Source: Anthonomus grandis grandis (Eukaryota; Arthropoda; Insecta; Coleoptera; Curculionidae). Taken from it: a stretch of DNA of 64,000 nt. The notes below the pieces were generated by a model. The model had not been told where the DNA came from, did not search any database, and saw only the letters and a program-made list of their open reading frames with translations. Shown piece by piece: positions 1-11,289 of this stretch. The stretch lies in contig NC_065557.1 in assembly GCF_022605725.1 (NCBI RefSeq), forward strand, positions 23,687,256 through 23,751,255, written 5' to 3'. Position 1 is the first letter of the stretch. The number at the start of each line of letters is the position of its first letter. A program made the translations under genes and the position numbers.

Positions 1-191
1 ATCCTTTGGAGGAGCAACTACGTAAACGTTATCCAACCGTGCACTGGCAGCAGACTGGGTTCCAAACTCGTCATAGTCAGAGAATGATTCATCTTCATAT
101 GAGTTTGGTTTAGATTTGGCTCCTGCTATTTTTTTTGCAGGTTTTGGAGTGGTAATTTGAAAGCGATGGCCTTGCATAAGAGTTTCCCAAA
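1..191 (-). CDS. Host gene, exon 3 (partial, runs off left edge)
   Basis: Third visible coding exon of the secreted-protein gene that starts at 4784. A pyrimidine-rich acceptor ending TTGTTTCAG lies just upstream on the minus strand (192-200). The exon joins in phase 1 to exon 2 and reads 63 codons without a stop to the window edge. The encoded stretch begins WETLMQGHRFQITTPKP, then has a Lys/Ala-rich segment and an acidic, Ser/Tyr-rich segment (YEDESFSDYDEF), so it looks low-complexity and probably disordered or extracellular. I do not recognise the family. Open frame, phase match and splice sites agree with the other two exons, which is why I take it as real. Confidence 0.75.
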
Positions 192-2357
192 CTGAAACAA
201 CAAGAAATTGGTTAAGGTTGTCGATTTTTAAAATTTTTATTATCTATTTTTTTAAAAATTAATGTTAATTTAATAATTGATGATTGAAAATATTTATGTG
301 ATATTTAGATAATTATCCGAAACAATCTTGATGGTTATCAAGATGTTTATTCTGAATGTGTAATAATCACAGCAATAATTTTTTGCCTTAGGAGATTGAA
401 AGCCTAGAATTAGCATTGCCGTTGAACTAGGGACAGTTTGTTTGCTTGCAGCGCATCATTGCATCAGAGATGTTACTGATGCAATGATGCGAAATGCTTA
501 TCTAGAAATGGCAAAAAAAAAACACTTTACAATATATATAAAAATTTGTCACTTATTTTGAAAAGCGCAAAACAATACTATTTAATAAAATATGAAGCAT
601 TTTTTTTCATAAACTATGATAAGACACTCTATAAAGAAGTCAAATCAAGTTAAATGAATGCAGATAACGTATATTAGAGAAAAAAGCAACAACATCGCAA
701 CGCCGCTCGACGGCAATGTTGATTCCACCGACACAAGTAATCTGTACCAGTGACGTAGTCAAAAAATATTTACATGATAAATATTTATTATTAATATATT
801 ATGCTTTAAATTATAAACAATATTACCGTTTATGAACTATTTATGCGTTTTTTTTAACGTACTTCATTAGAGTAAAGGTACTTATCTAATAAAAAGCATT
901 TTTATGGAAATTCAATATTTTATAATTATTATAGACTTCTTAATAATTTTTTATTATTCTACGTTTAGGACGACGGTTGTCGCTTGATATGATATTATGA
1001 CAATTTCGGTATTTGCTTGCATAGTGCGGCACAAACGGCACGAGGTTTTACTAACTCACCCTTTTTCCTTTTTCAACTAAAAACTAAAGAAAAAACACAG
1101 AACTTGACAAATGCCGAATGTCAAGAATGTCAACACAAAGCCGTTTGTCAAGATCACATTTTGCAAGATGACATCAGCTTTTACCTGCGGTGTTCCCATT
1201 TTAACATTTTTATGTTAAAATTTTTTTTCAAGTTAAATTATCATTTTTATATGTGTTGATATATAGCTGAAAATTTCCTCTTTTGAAAATGCGTGTAAAC
1301 TTGACAACTTGATGAATATATTTATGAACAAAACACCCTCCTTGCCCCGGTGCACATGCTGAACTCAAACAAAGTTGTTGTTTACTAATTCTAGCCTTTC
1401 AATGTTTGAAGTTTATTGCTAATATGAGTTCATGACCTGCTTTTAATTATTTCATAATATTATATAGAGAGGAATATAACGAACTAAAAAGACAATCCTA
1501 TTGTATCTTTAAAGAGCACAAAGGCTTTCAAGGTGCTATAGAAGGTGTGCATCGGATTTTTAAAGAATTTTCATTCAGCTGTTATGTAATAAATCTGTTT
1601 TTTTATACGTTGCAATGCACGACATTAGAATTAAGAAGCAAAAGTCGAGGCTGTCCCTTTGCATTTTCAGCAAATATCTAATTTTATTCTTAGGTGTTAT
1701 TTGTTCTTTGCTTATGATTTGTAAATATTTACTCATATAGGCATTTATAAGAAAAATTTAAATATATGAGAGAGATTAATTAATCCCGGATTAAAAGGAT
1801 TAAAGAAATTGTGTGCTACCTGTAGCTCTAAATAATAATTTAATTATTTTCGAATCTTCTTATTAAAATATTAAAAATGAAATATGGGTTTTGGACCTGA
1901 ACATTTCTTTATATTTCTATTTATTTTTCTAGGAAATTATTTATTGATGTATAGGAGAAGCGTTAATGTCAAACTAATACGGGTCTAATAAACAATTTAT
2001 AGAAAAGAGTTCCCAAGTCAGAACTAATTAAATCAAAGGTCCTAACGGACAACAATTTCTCCTAAATTAAAAAAAAGCCAAATTTTAAAGTGATTAAATA
2101 AGAATTGTTTATTAATGCAAATATTAGTATAACAATCTTACGGATGGCAAAAGTCAAGGTTGCGATAATATTGCCGGATGATCATTGCCAATATAATAAA
2201 AAATAATTTAAATTTACTACCGTATTTTACATCAGTAAATTTAGCTAATTAAGTATCGATTCGGGAAAAAATTGGTTAAAATTTTGCCAAATAGTGTGTG
2301 TTTGATAGTTTTTTTTACAGGCAAAAAACGGTAAATTAATATTTACATTTAACTTAC
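192..2357 (-). other. Intron 2 of the host gene
   Basis: About 2.17 kb between donor GTAAGT (minus strand, 2357 downward) and the acceptor at 192. It is AT-rich and contains one dispersed repeat copy (409-930). I see no coding remnant in it; the short plus-strand reading frame at 1017-1259 has no recognisable features. Confidence 0.7.
409..930 (+). repeat. Dispersed repeat, copy A
   Basis: About 520 bp that is collinear with 19895-20400 on the same strand. Shared landmarks in order are AATGCTTATSTAGAAATG, AAAAATTTGTCAC, AGATAACGTATATTAGAGAA, CAACAACATCGCAACGCCGCT, TATTACCGTTTATGAACT and ATTTTATAATT. Copy A contains an extra near-palindrome around 450-495 (GCATCATTGCATCAG and its complement). 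No ORF, no clear terminal repeats and no poly-A are visible, so its class is unknown; a non-autonomous DNA element or retrotransposon LTR are options. It lies inside the host intron. Confidence 0.8.
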
Positions 2358-2529
2358 TTATATTGTTTGCTTCCCTTTGGTAAGGATCCATGCTGTCCAA
2401 TTTCTCCTCTTCAATATTTTTAAGTGTCCCAAGTCCATACTTCATAAGTTGTCTGGTGCAAAATGGAATTGATGAACCTTCACAAAACTTTTCGACTTGG
2501 TTAGCAAACAAGGAATAGATGTAAGAGGT
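2358..2529 (-). CDS. Host gene, exon 2
   Basis: Internal exon of 172 nt (57 codons plus one base) with acceptor CTTTTTTACAG and donor AA|GTAAGT. It enters in phase 0 and leaves in phase 1, matching exon 1 and exon 3. It encodes a segment with two cysteines (FCEGSSIPFC) followed by an acidic/basic amphipathic stretch (LKNIEEEKLDSMDPYQREA). Its two cysteines could form a disulfide in a secreted protein. I do not recognise the product. The codons are far less AT-biased than flanking DNA, which supports real coding. Confidence 0.8.
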
Positions 2530-4682
2530 CTGTAAAAAAGAAAGCATTTATTAAGCTTTATTGCAGAAATATTACTTCTAATAATCCTGTTAAATAAACT
2601 AATGAAGAAAATGACTATCTGTTAAATCTAGACAGCAATGTTGAGAAGAAAATCAGATATGTGGGAACATAAATTACATAGTATGAAATAAAATTATGCT
2701 ACAAGGAAGGCTTTTTTTCCAACTCAAGGTAATTCCATACATAAATGAATTAATAAGAGGTTTATTGCATTGTATTATGCATAAAAAGCCCCTTGCTGTT
2801 AGATAACAGAAGTCAATAATAAATTAAGCATATGTTTATTCATTTTTGCATGTTCTTTTAATAGGTTAACAATCTAAAGTAACAGTTCCTATTTTTGATA
2901 TAGTGTTACTAGGAAAAGTGGTTTTAATGATGTAACAGTACCTAAAGGTTTACTGTTATATAAAAGCTGATTTTACCTACATTAATAGTGGGTTTTATGA
3001 CAATTAACTAGCTGTTCCTTTATACTTTCCGCGATAAAAATCTCAAATCGAATTAATCTTATTTTTAGAAAATAACCGGTATATTGACTTTAGATGCAAG
3101 TCATTGGACTTAATTACTCTTTTTTCCATAGTGTTGTGGTTGACAGAATAATTTTTTCTATATTTATTCACAAAAATCTATATTCAGAAATTACAACCAT
3201 AATAAAGTTTTAAAAAAACACATAACCGAGATACCGAAAAGAGTATTGTTCCCAGAATAGTCCTTGAGTCATTTGTAGAAGGTGAATAATTGATTAAATA
3301 TTCTATGGTAACTACACTAACATCTTGGTATGACTCAGCCGCATAGTATTTTACCATCTTTAAGCGCCTAGAACGTCAATTGACATACTAATCTGTAGTT
3401 AAATTCAAGCGTGGTATTCTGTAAGTAAATTTTATCTACACAATATTATATAAAAATAAATGATTAGGATATAAACAATGCATAAAACATATTGAATTAT
3501 GAACTTTAAATTGTTAAGAAGAAATGTAAAATGTGTCAACGGCACTCCCTTTACATGCCAGGATTTTGTTATATAAACCTATAGTAAGTAAGTAATTGGT
3601 AACCGCATAAATATCAGCCTTTAAGTTATATAAGAAATTTTTTTCATTCAAAGCATTTACATTAAAAAAGGACATATTTTGCATAGAAAATTACTGCGTC
3701 TAGGTTGAGTAATCATTGTGAGATTTAGATATTGTTTTATCGTGTTAAAAAGGGGCTTTTATGATTTCAATTTTCATAACTCTAACTTGGAAATCTCTCT
3801 TTTCAAAAATAGTGTACATTATAATGTTTAAAATGTCATATTATTAGATGTATATTATTGGATACGAAGATCTAAAAAAAAATTAATTGGAAAGTTGTTA
3901 TTAGAAACTAGTCCTAAGTTTAGCAAAAGGTATTTTTTCGGTCCTATGTAGTAAAAAGGGAAAAATTAAAAATTACACAAAATTAAATTATTAGAGGTTT
4001 TTTGAGAAACAATTATGATTTGAGTCATACTTTCGAATCCTCAAGTCTACAATTTTCAAATAATATACATAGTACACAGTTTTATATTTTAAAAATCTCG
4101 ATTTTTTTTCAAAAAAAATAATTATAAAATGTTAAAAGGGTTACTAATTTTTACTAACTTTCGAAAAAGTTTATATTTAAAAAAAAATAGAAGAAGAATG
4201 GGATTAATCGAGATTTTTCCTACTCGTTTCGTAGTAAACAAACCAAGCTAATTAAAAATCTAGAAAAGATTTTTAAATCGCAATAATTATAAACTTCATA
4301 ATCGAGGTCAATACTGCTACTTTCTTTTCAACAGTGAAATATGATGATTTCTCTTGCATAATGGGAACATCAAGATATCGTATGGACTTATGTATATTCT
4401 TTAAGTCATATGTTATCTCTATAAAATATAATATAATTCTCTAGCGTTTAATTATTATAACGTAAGACATTATTATTATTTAAAATCTACATTGAAAAAA
4501 ATTTGAACTACCTCTGCTGCACATTTTGATTTCTAATTTCTCTTTCAATTCTAATAATACTTTTAAAACTTTAAAAATTTGTTCGAGTTTCATCTTTAAT
4601 TAAAATAAATTGAAAATTGTTGTATTTGTAAAATTACATTTTTATAGAATATTCGTTTGACATCTTCACTAAAACTACTTAC
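2530..4682 (-). other. Intron 1 of the host gene
   Basis: About 2.15 kb of AT-rich DNA between the exon 1 donor (AAA|GTAAGTAG) and the exon 2 acceptor. I see no transposase or RT motif here and no strong inverted repeat. Confidence 0.7.
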
Positions 4683-4784
4683 TTTTTCCTGTTTGCTCAA
4701 GTACTCCCAAATCGGGATAGCCGACCCCTCTAACCCACTGATCATCACAAATAAGCACAAAACACTGAATATGCTACCCTTCAT
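4683..4784 (-). CDS. Host gene, exon 1: signal peptide of a small secreted protein
   Basis: Starts with ATG at 4784 and gives 34 codons ending at a consensus donor GTAAGTAG. Residues 1-20 form a textbook signal peptide: a Lys after Met, then the hydrophobic core IFSVLCLFVMISGL, then a small-residue cleavage zone near EGSA. The mature protein would begin around residue 21-22 and continues in exons 2 and 3, for 155 residues visible so far. The product is unrecognised; it could be a peptide precursor or a cuticle or humoral protein. A plausible promoter lies 140-180 bp upstream. Reading past the donor would give only a short intronic tail before a stop, so splicing is the better reading. Confidence 0.78.
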
Positions 4785-4924
4785 TGTTTCTTTTCAATAA
4801 CTGTACAGTATCACTTTAACAACTACAAATCTTAACCAATGTTTATGTGTGACTTTGTTGTAGCGCAAACGCCAACGTAAAATTAATGGTTTGTAATATC
4901 GCAACAGCTCAAGCGACTGTCGGT

Positions 4925-4965
4925 ACTGATCTGATGGTCGTGTCAGGAACCGCGATAGTTTTATA
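4925..4965 (-). promoter_or_regulatory. Putative core promoter of the host gene
   Basis: On the minus strand, TATAAAA lies at 4965-4959 and an arthropod initiator TCAGT at 4929-4925. Transcription would start near 4927, giving a 5' UTR of about 140 nt before the ATG at 4784. The TATA-to-initiator distance (about 38 nt) is longer than the usual 30 or so, so the alternative CATCAGA slightly upstream could be the true start. Confidence 0.45.
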
Positions 4966-5301
4966 AGAAACCGACCGGTAGGAACGTCATCGGAGATACC
5001 GGATTTTATGTTTACTGTGATGTTTTAATGTCGGACTGGACGAATTAGATAGTGGTTTTGGGGATTCCACGGTGTTTAGCACCCATGACCGTGCTACATT
5101 CCAAATTTTTGTTTTCGACTGTTTTTGTTTTGAAGGTAATAAAATTCTAGCATAATCAAACTGTGTGTTTGTATATTCAATTGTAAGTAGTCATGGTGTA
5201 GTAAGTTTTACTTGGGTATTGCTGATACATTTTTAATGAGTGCAATAAATATTGGGCAACCACCACTACATTCTTATAGGTTCTTATTTACCTAAGTTTA
5301 T

Positions 5302-5800
5302 AGTGTTACAATTGTCGGTGCAAATATATTAAGAGCGTATTGTTGGAGTTAAAATAAAACTTTTTTCCTACGAACATGTGTCCTAATATGTACCAGACAG
5401 AGCTACAGTCCACGCAAATTGTTTGAAGAAAATCGATTATTTGAAACACTGACTTCAGTTATCCGTCAAATCTTTTGAAAATTTGCAAGTCTGCATTGTT
5501 TTGGGTCCTCTTGGCAGGACCTTACCCTCAGAAGGGTAAGCTTCCCTGAATCTTCCCCTATTGGATTTACACCATTTTTGGGACGGAAAATGAAAAGATC
5601 ACTAATAAACGGGGACATGCAAATTTTCAGAAGAATTGACGCATAATTGTAGTTACGGTTCCAAATAATTAATTTTCTTCAAGCAATTTGCACGGGCTAA
5701 AGCTGTGAGGGAAGGCAGTTTAGGGTATATGTTTATAGGAAAAAAAGTCTTATTTTAACTCCAACAATAATAAAAACGCACCGAATTTTGTAACACCCTG
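5302..5800. mobile_element. Palindromic MITE, ~500 bp
   Basis: The two halves are imperfect inverted repeats. The left begins GTGTTACAATTGTCGGTGC and continues GTTGGAGTTAAAATAAAAC. The right ends in the complements of these and closes with GTAACACCCTG. The middle arms (around 5418-5500 and 5628-5700) also pair, sharing CAAATTGTTTGAAGAAAAT and its complement. The intact right end fits the CAGGGTGT-type ends of the mariner-like elements elsewhere in the window; the left end has lost a few bases. There is no coding capacity. Confidence 0.75.
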
Positions 5801-8800
5801 AATTGGTTTAAGTTCTATAGTCACCCTGAAGTATCAGTTACTATCTATGATCGTCTTCTATATTTTCTCATAAAAATTTGAATTGCTGTTTTTTTCCTAA
5901 GTTTTTAAATGAAACGAACTATAGCAATCATCTAAGCTCGAAAGAATCCGGTCTGCCTAGTCATGTTTTTCTCATTTTGCTTCAATTAGCATAAATAGCA
6001 TAAATTTTTCGGTGATGTTGTTTGGAGTTCCCCAGAATCGAGACGCTCTGCCCGAATGACTCGGCCAAACTCATGCCCATTATCAGGTATCGGTCTTCTG
6101 GTAAACAACGCCTTGTTAAGATGTTCAGAAATTAGAATCTTCAAAAATGGTTTCGACGTTCGAATTCGTTTGATGCTTTTCTTATGCAAATTATTTATTA
6201 AACATAAATTCGTTTTATTTTAGTTATAGCGTAGATGCCTGTATTTTGCAACTGTTGCAATTCTTACTATATGTATGAATTTTCAAAATTATGAGAAATT
6301 ATATTAATGACCCTATAAGCTAATTAGTTAAATATAATTTTTCTAACTCGAGTTATAATTGTGACTTGTGGATCGTATTTTTTTGAACAACAAGAGTGTA
6401 GTTTATTTTATTTTTTGAATATGTATTATAGCAGTATTTTACCATATTAGTTTAACCTATGCCTCAATATATATATATTTCTAAAATATTTTTTACATAT
6501 TAGGAGAATTTATTTTATTATCATTACTAATAACTTGGTGGCAACCATTTCAACCAGAATAAACCTCTAATATTTTTTACTTATTGTTGGTTATTATAGC
6601 AAAAAAAATCTTTTTAATTTTCTTTAAAAAAATAAATGTTATTCGAATATTTCATAAATATTTACAAATAAAAATGTAGTAAACAAATAATAAAAATATG
6701 AGTAATAGATCTTTTAAGATATTTTTTTAACAATAGAAATTATACCTAATATTCTTAATGTCTGGCAACTGTAAATACAACTATTATCTTTTCACCAATT
6801 TGTGACATGTTTGGGATTATGGTTGTGCTTAAAGACGTTGCTTCTTCAATATGTGGAACCACTTTTATTCTTCTAACCACTTCTCAACCACTATTCAAAA
6901 TGACCTGTTTTCATTAATCTGTCGTCATTTGAAAGTGCTTTTGGTAATATGTGCCCCCAGTTCTCACATTCCTTTTGATATATTCCTTTTGAAGTGTTTT
7001 ATATCAAATCTTTAATCAAATTTTTGCTGGCCATCGGAGGTCAATTTTTGTATCATTTGAAAAATAATTGATTTGCTAATACACAAATTATTCGCCTCAA
7101 CTACTTGCTTCTCTCTAACCTCGTAACGTCGATTTATAATCTTTTTATAGTTGAATAAATTATAATAGTAGTGAAATTGAAATATATAAATGGCATTGAA
7201 GTAATATACATCGAAGAAAGAATTATAACCAATTTCTTCATTTTGATTTTAAGTAGCTATATTCGGTTAAATAATATTATCCGAATTAATTTTGATCTAT
7301 CGATAATAACGAGATGAATACATATATTACTGTAGAAAGAGATGATTATCATTCTCTGTGACGCACTGATCAATCATTAGGAAAGAACACCAAAAAAAAT
7401 TAATTTTTTTTAAAGTATTAGTACTAGATTTAGATAGAGAATCTCCCCTAACCTTGCCATCTGTAAAAATATACGGGACACCTTATTTGGAATTAGAAAA
7501 TTATCCATTAAAGCGTTAAATGATTTCCCATAAAAACGCAAGTGACAAAAACATATAAATACGTAAAGACCTAACTTTTATATAGCGTACCTACATTAAT
7601 ATAACCAAATTTGTTTTGCTTAAAAAGTCATGACACTATGGTGCGTTATCCTAAGCTACCCAGTAAATTAATTTAAAAGGTATAGAGACTTTTGAAAAAC
7701 CCCTTATACATAATCACTGAAACGAAATAAAGAATCCAATAAAATCTTAATTTTTCTTCTTTCCAAATGGTATGCGTTTATTATTTATTTCCAGGTGAAT
7801 TACTAGAATTTTTAATAGTTCAAGTATCGTAGTGATTTATTGCCATTCAGAATTAAAATTAGTTTTGATGAGTTTATTTTGAACTAATGTGACATGGAGA
7901 AAAGTATTCAAACTTTTGTTACTTAGTAATAATATTGTTGGTTCCTTACGTCAGATTTGAAACTGGATTGTTTAGGAGGCAAAATGTAATTTTTTGTGTA
8001 CAATATATACATATATATATATTGTCAAGAGATTTACGAATTGGAGAGCCATATTCAAGTTCAACTCAAAAAGTACTTTGTCGGTCAAAAAAATTTTATT
8101 GCGCTAAAGCATAAGCATAATGTACATAATAAATCTTATGTCCTAAGTATATAATTTTAAACATCACCAAAAATACAGACAACATGCAATAAAAGATTAA
8201 AATACTCGTTAAAATATAAATAAATTATAGGTCAACGCGGTTGGGTTACAAACGTTACAAAAAAATAATTTTTAAGAGCTTTTTATAAATATCTAAAAAC
8301 ATTCTTCTAAAGTGATAAATATAAATAAACATTTACAACTGATAAAAACTACATCAGAAATATTAATTTATGCTCTATCGTTTTAAATATTGGGTTTTAA
8401 AAGAAAAATCAGGCCTTTTCCAAATAGGATGTAGGTAAAATGTATGATGCTGGTCATAAGTCACCTCAGTCACTGATATGTATTTATTATCCTTGTTTTA
8501 GATATACCTATACGAAAAGCTCTTGCAAATGGGTTTGTAACAACATGTGTTGGACCCATTAAATAATAAATTCATTGTATGTGAAATTTTCGGTAATTTT
8601 CTCGACTTCACCCCGGAGTTGAACTCAACAAAAAAAAAACATATTGATAAAATTTGGTGTAAAACTTGTATACAAAACATATGAATACAAGTTTTACACA
8701 AGACGCTGAAGTCAGTGTCCTGAGAGGCTCTACAGGTTCTAACAATTTTCTACTTGGATATCGTTCTAAGCTCGAGTTTTGAGAAATTTACCTACTACCT

Positions 8801-8863
8801 GTTGCAGCACCGTGACGATACCTATATTTTATTTGTATCTCGGAAACCTAGTTAAATGCGGAT
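5801..8863. other. Non-coding, AT-rich region
   Basis: No supported gene. The only notable structure is a short perfect inverted repeat at 8657-8699. A short minus-strand frame at 5986-6189 lies in slightly GC-richer DNA, but I cannot assign it. Confidence 0.5.
8657..8699. repeat. Short perfect inverted repeat
   Basis: Fifteen-base arms GTGTAAAACTTGTAT (8657-8671) and its exact complement (8685-8699) flank a 13-base loop. It could form a hairpin; no T-run or gene end makes it a terminator. Confidence 0.6.
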
Positions 8864-10312
8864 TTGGATAGTAGCTTATTTAACGTATCCGAGTATAAGT
8901 TTTTAAGAAAAGATGAGGTTTTTATTTTCTCTAATTACTCATTAAATTCTAGCTACATAAATTTTGAAGTTATGGGTATTACCTACAAAATAAAAAATGA
9001 AACGTTTCTATTATTAAACTTATATACCACCCATCTTCAGGAAATATTCCAATTTTTCTATACAATCTGGAAGACATTTTAACAAGTGTAGTTACCCAAT
9101 TTAATAATATAATCCTTGTTGGTGATCTGAAAATTTTTTATCACAGTCTCCGCATTTCAGCAACTTAAATTTTCAATGGACATTTTCAACCTCTCCTAGT
9201 GAATTTTTGGAGCCTTCCAAGACTAACTTAAATAAACTTCTCGATATGATTATTGCCACCCAGAACTTGTTTTCTGTTCACTCCAAGTCCGAAGCAGTAT
9301 CCAAATTTTTAACAGATCACAATCTCATATATTGCTGGCCCAAGAAAAGGGTATTATTTAAGGATTATAATAATATAATTATTACTAATTTTATTGCGGA
9401 TGGATTTGTGATCCAATGGGACGACTTGTTCAATATATTTAATAGTAAGATCTTAAATCACTTGAATAAATATGCACCACTTAAATATAAATTCCTAATT
9501 AAAAATTCATTTAATCCATTACTCACAATATAAAAACTATGATTCGAGTAAGACACAAGGCTCTAAAAAATACCAAAAATCAAAATCAGAAGCGCACGTA
9601 CAGTATTACAGACAACTAAGGAACTACACTAGGCATGGAATTACCAGAGAAAAAATAACATTCTTTAACCAAATAGCGCATCAAAGAGGAAAAGAATTTT
9701 AGGTAACTGCTGGCAAGCTGAAGCTAACATGTGATAAAAACCATCTATTTGAACTGCCAGAAAATGTAAATAATGCTTCCTCATTCAGGATTTCTTTTTG
9801 AACCACTCCAATATACCTGACTCTACATTCTTAAATGTACTAAAACTTTACAAAACTAGTAGATTTACCAATGAAATCTTTAGCATTCCTCTCCTTAGAC
9901 TTTGACACCCCAAGCCAAATGATTTTTTAAATAATTAAAATATTACTATACTAAATATTTTTAACTTAAAGTCTAATGCAACCGGCACGGATGGTATCTC
10001 TATGAGATATGTAAAGTTGTGCTTGCCTTTTTGCTTAAATCCGCTACTAAATATTCTAAATTCATGTATTGTTGATGACAGCTATCTCACAATTTGGAAA
10101 AGAGCCATAATCAAACCAATTTCAAAAGTTTCAAATCCTCTAGAACTAAAGGTTCTCAGACCAATCAGTATTTTACCTGCTATGTCAAAAATAATTGAAA
10201 AACACATGTGTATTGAACTTCGTCATTTTGCAGAAGTCCATAAAATTCTACCAGAATCCCAGTTAGGACTTCGCCCGGGGTACAGCCAATACCACCTTTA
10301 GAAAGGCCAGAG
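8864..10312 (+). pseudogene. LINE (Jockey/CR1-type) remnant: endonuclease and 5' part of RT
   Basis: Decayed ORF2 of a non-LTR retrotransposon. From 8864 the frames (with shifts) show an apurinic-endonuclease-like domain: FLLLNLYTTHL, then IILVGDLKI in another frame near 9105 (family motif LVGDFN), then NKLLDMIIATQNLFSVHS and DHNLIYC near 9235-9340. The linker follows, with KYAPLKYKF near 9465. The RT N-terminus is at 9970-10300: NATGTDGISMRYVKL, TIWKRAIIKPISK, LRPISILPAMSKIIEK and ESQLGLRPGYS. It breaks off just after this motif, where foreign sequence begins; C-terminal pieces reappear at 12750. Several frameshifts and stops are present. Confidence 0.85.
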
Positions 10313-11280
10313 TGCTCACAATAATTTTGGCGTGACGTCATCATATGTAGGCCTAACAAATTGGATCACAGTAGCTGACCGACGCGTGACAGCCGGCGAC
10401 AGATTGTTTATTTTCCCGCTTTTACCTACTGCCGATTATGTTCCCGTATTTTCATTTTTACACATTATAATCTATAATAGACGGGATGCCGAGGAAATAA
10501 CTCTAAAAACGGGTCCAAAGGTCATGTGTTTAGTTTTCCAAAGGAGAGTGATTTGCAAAACAGTTATGAGCAATTCCGCGAAACGATTTAGCGACTGGTA
10601 AAACGTCATGGAAGTTAGCAACAGAATCAGAAACAAAAATCAAATTTTTACAGTCGCCCAGACTTTTTTTCCATAATAAAACACATATGTCAGAAATGAA
10701 AATGAAATTTTTACAGTCGCCCAGATAAGTTCAATAGTTTTTTTGATAACAAAATACACGATATGTCTCAGAGACACACGTTTTTTCAGGTGATAAAGGG
10801 GTGTAAGTCAACCTCAAATCACTTAAAAAATCGTAGTTAAGTTAGGAAAAGATAATAAAATACACAATATAACGTGTGTCTCTGAGATATATGGTGTATC
10901 TTATTATATTTTATTTATATACCAAATCTGAAGGTGTAACAAAATTATTTCTAATTACTACGATTTTTTAAGTTCTTAAGTTTTTAAGTAGTAAAAGTAC
11001 TTAAAAACTTAAAAGTTTTAAGTAGTAATAATTAGTAACAATTTTATTACACCTTCAAACTTGGTGTATAAATAAAAGATTATACAATACACCATATATC
11101 TCAGAAACACACATTTTTTCAGGGGATGAAAATAGTTTAAAAAATCGTAGTAATTAGTTTTAATTTTGTTACATCATCAAACTTGGTGTATAAATAAAAG
11201 ATAATAAGATACACGATTTCACTAACTTTGATTTTTTAGATCGTCGATCGGTTGGCTTACACCTTATGTAAACCTACATA
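10313..11280. repeat. Insert with fold-back repeats inside the LINE
   Basis: Sequence unrelated to the LINE. At 10860-11110 there is a long imperfect palindrome whose arms carry TCTGAGATATATGGTGTAT and its complement, centred near 10990-11000 on a smaller palindrome of ACTTAAAAACTTAA type. A third related arm follows at 11100-11220, and a fourth piece with the same CTCAGAGACACAC motif lies at 10755-10800. It probably belongs to the P-like element that follows (5' part), but I cannot see the element's end. The 89-residue frame at 10332-10601 has no convincing THAP domain. Confidence 0.6.
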
Positions 11281-11289
11281 ACTGACAAA

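Noticed and set aside
5986..6189. 67-residue minus-strand ORF as a gene
   Set aside because: Composition is slightly coding-like, but there are no motifs, splice partners or promoter; it could be a chance frame or an unrecognised fragment.
10332..10601. THAP DNA-binding domain upstream of the P-like transposase
   Set aside because: The expected C2CH cysteines and AVPTIF-type motif are not visible.
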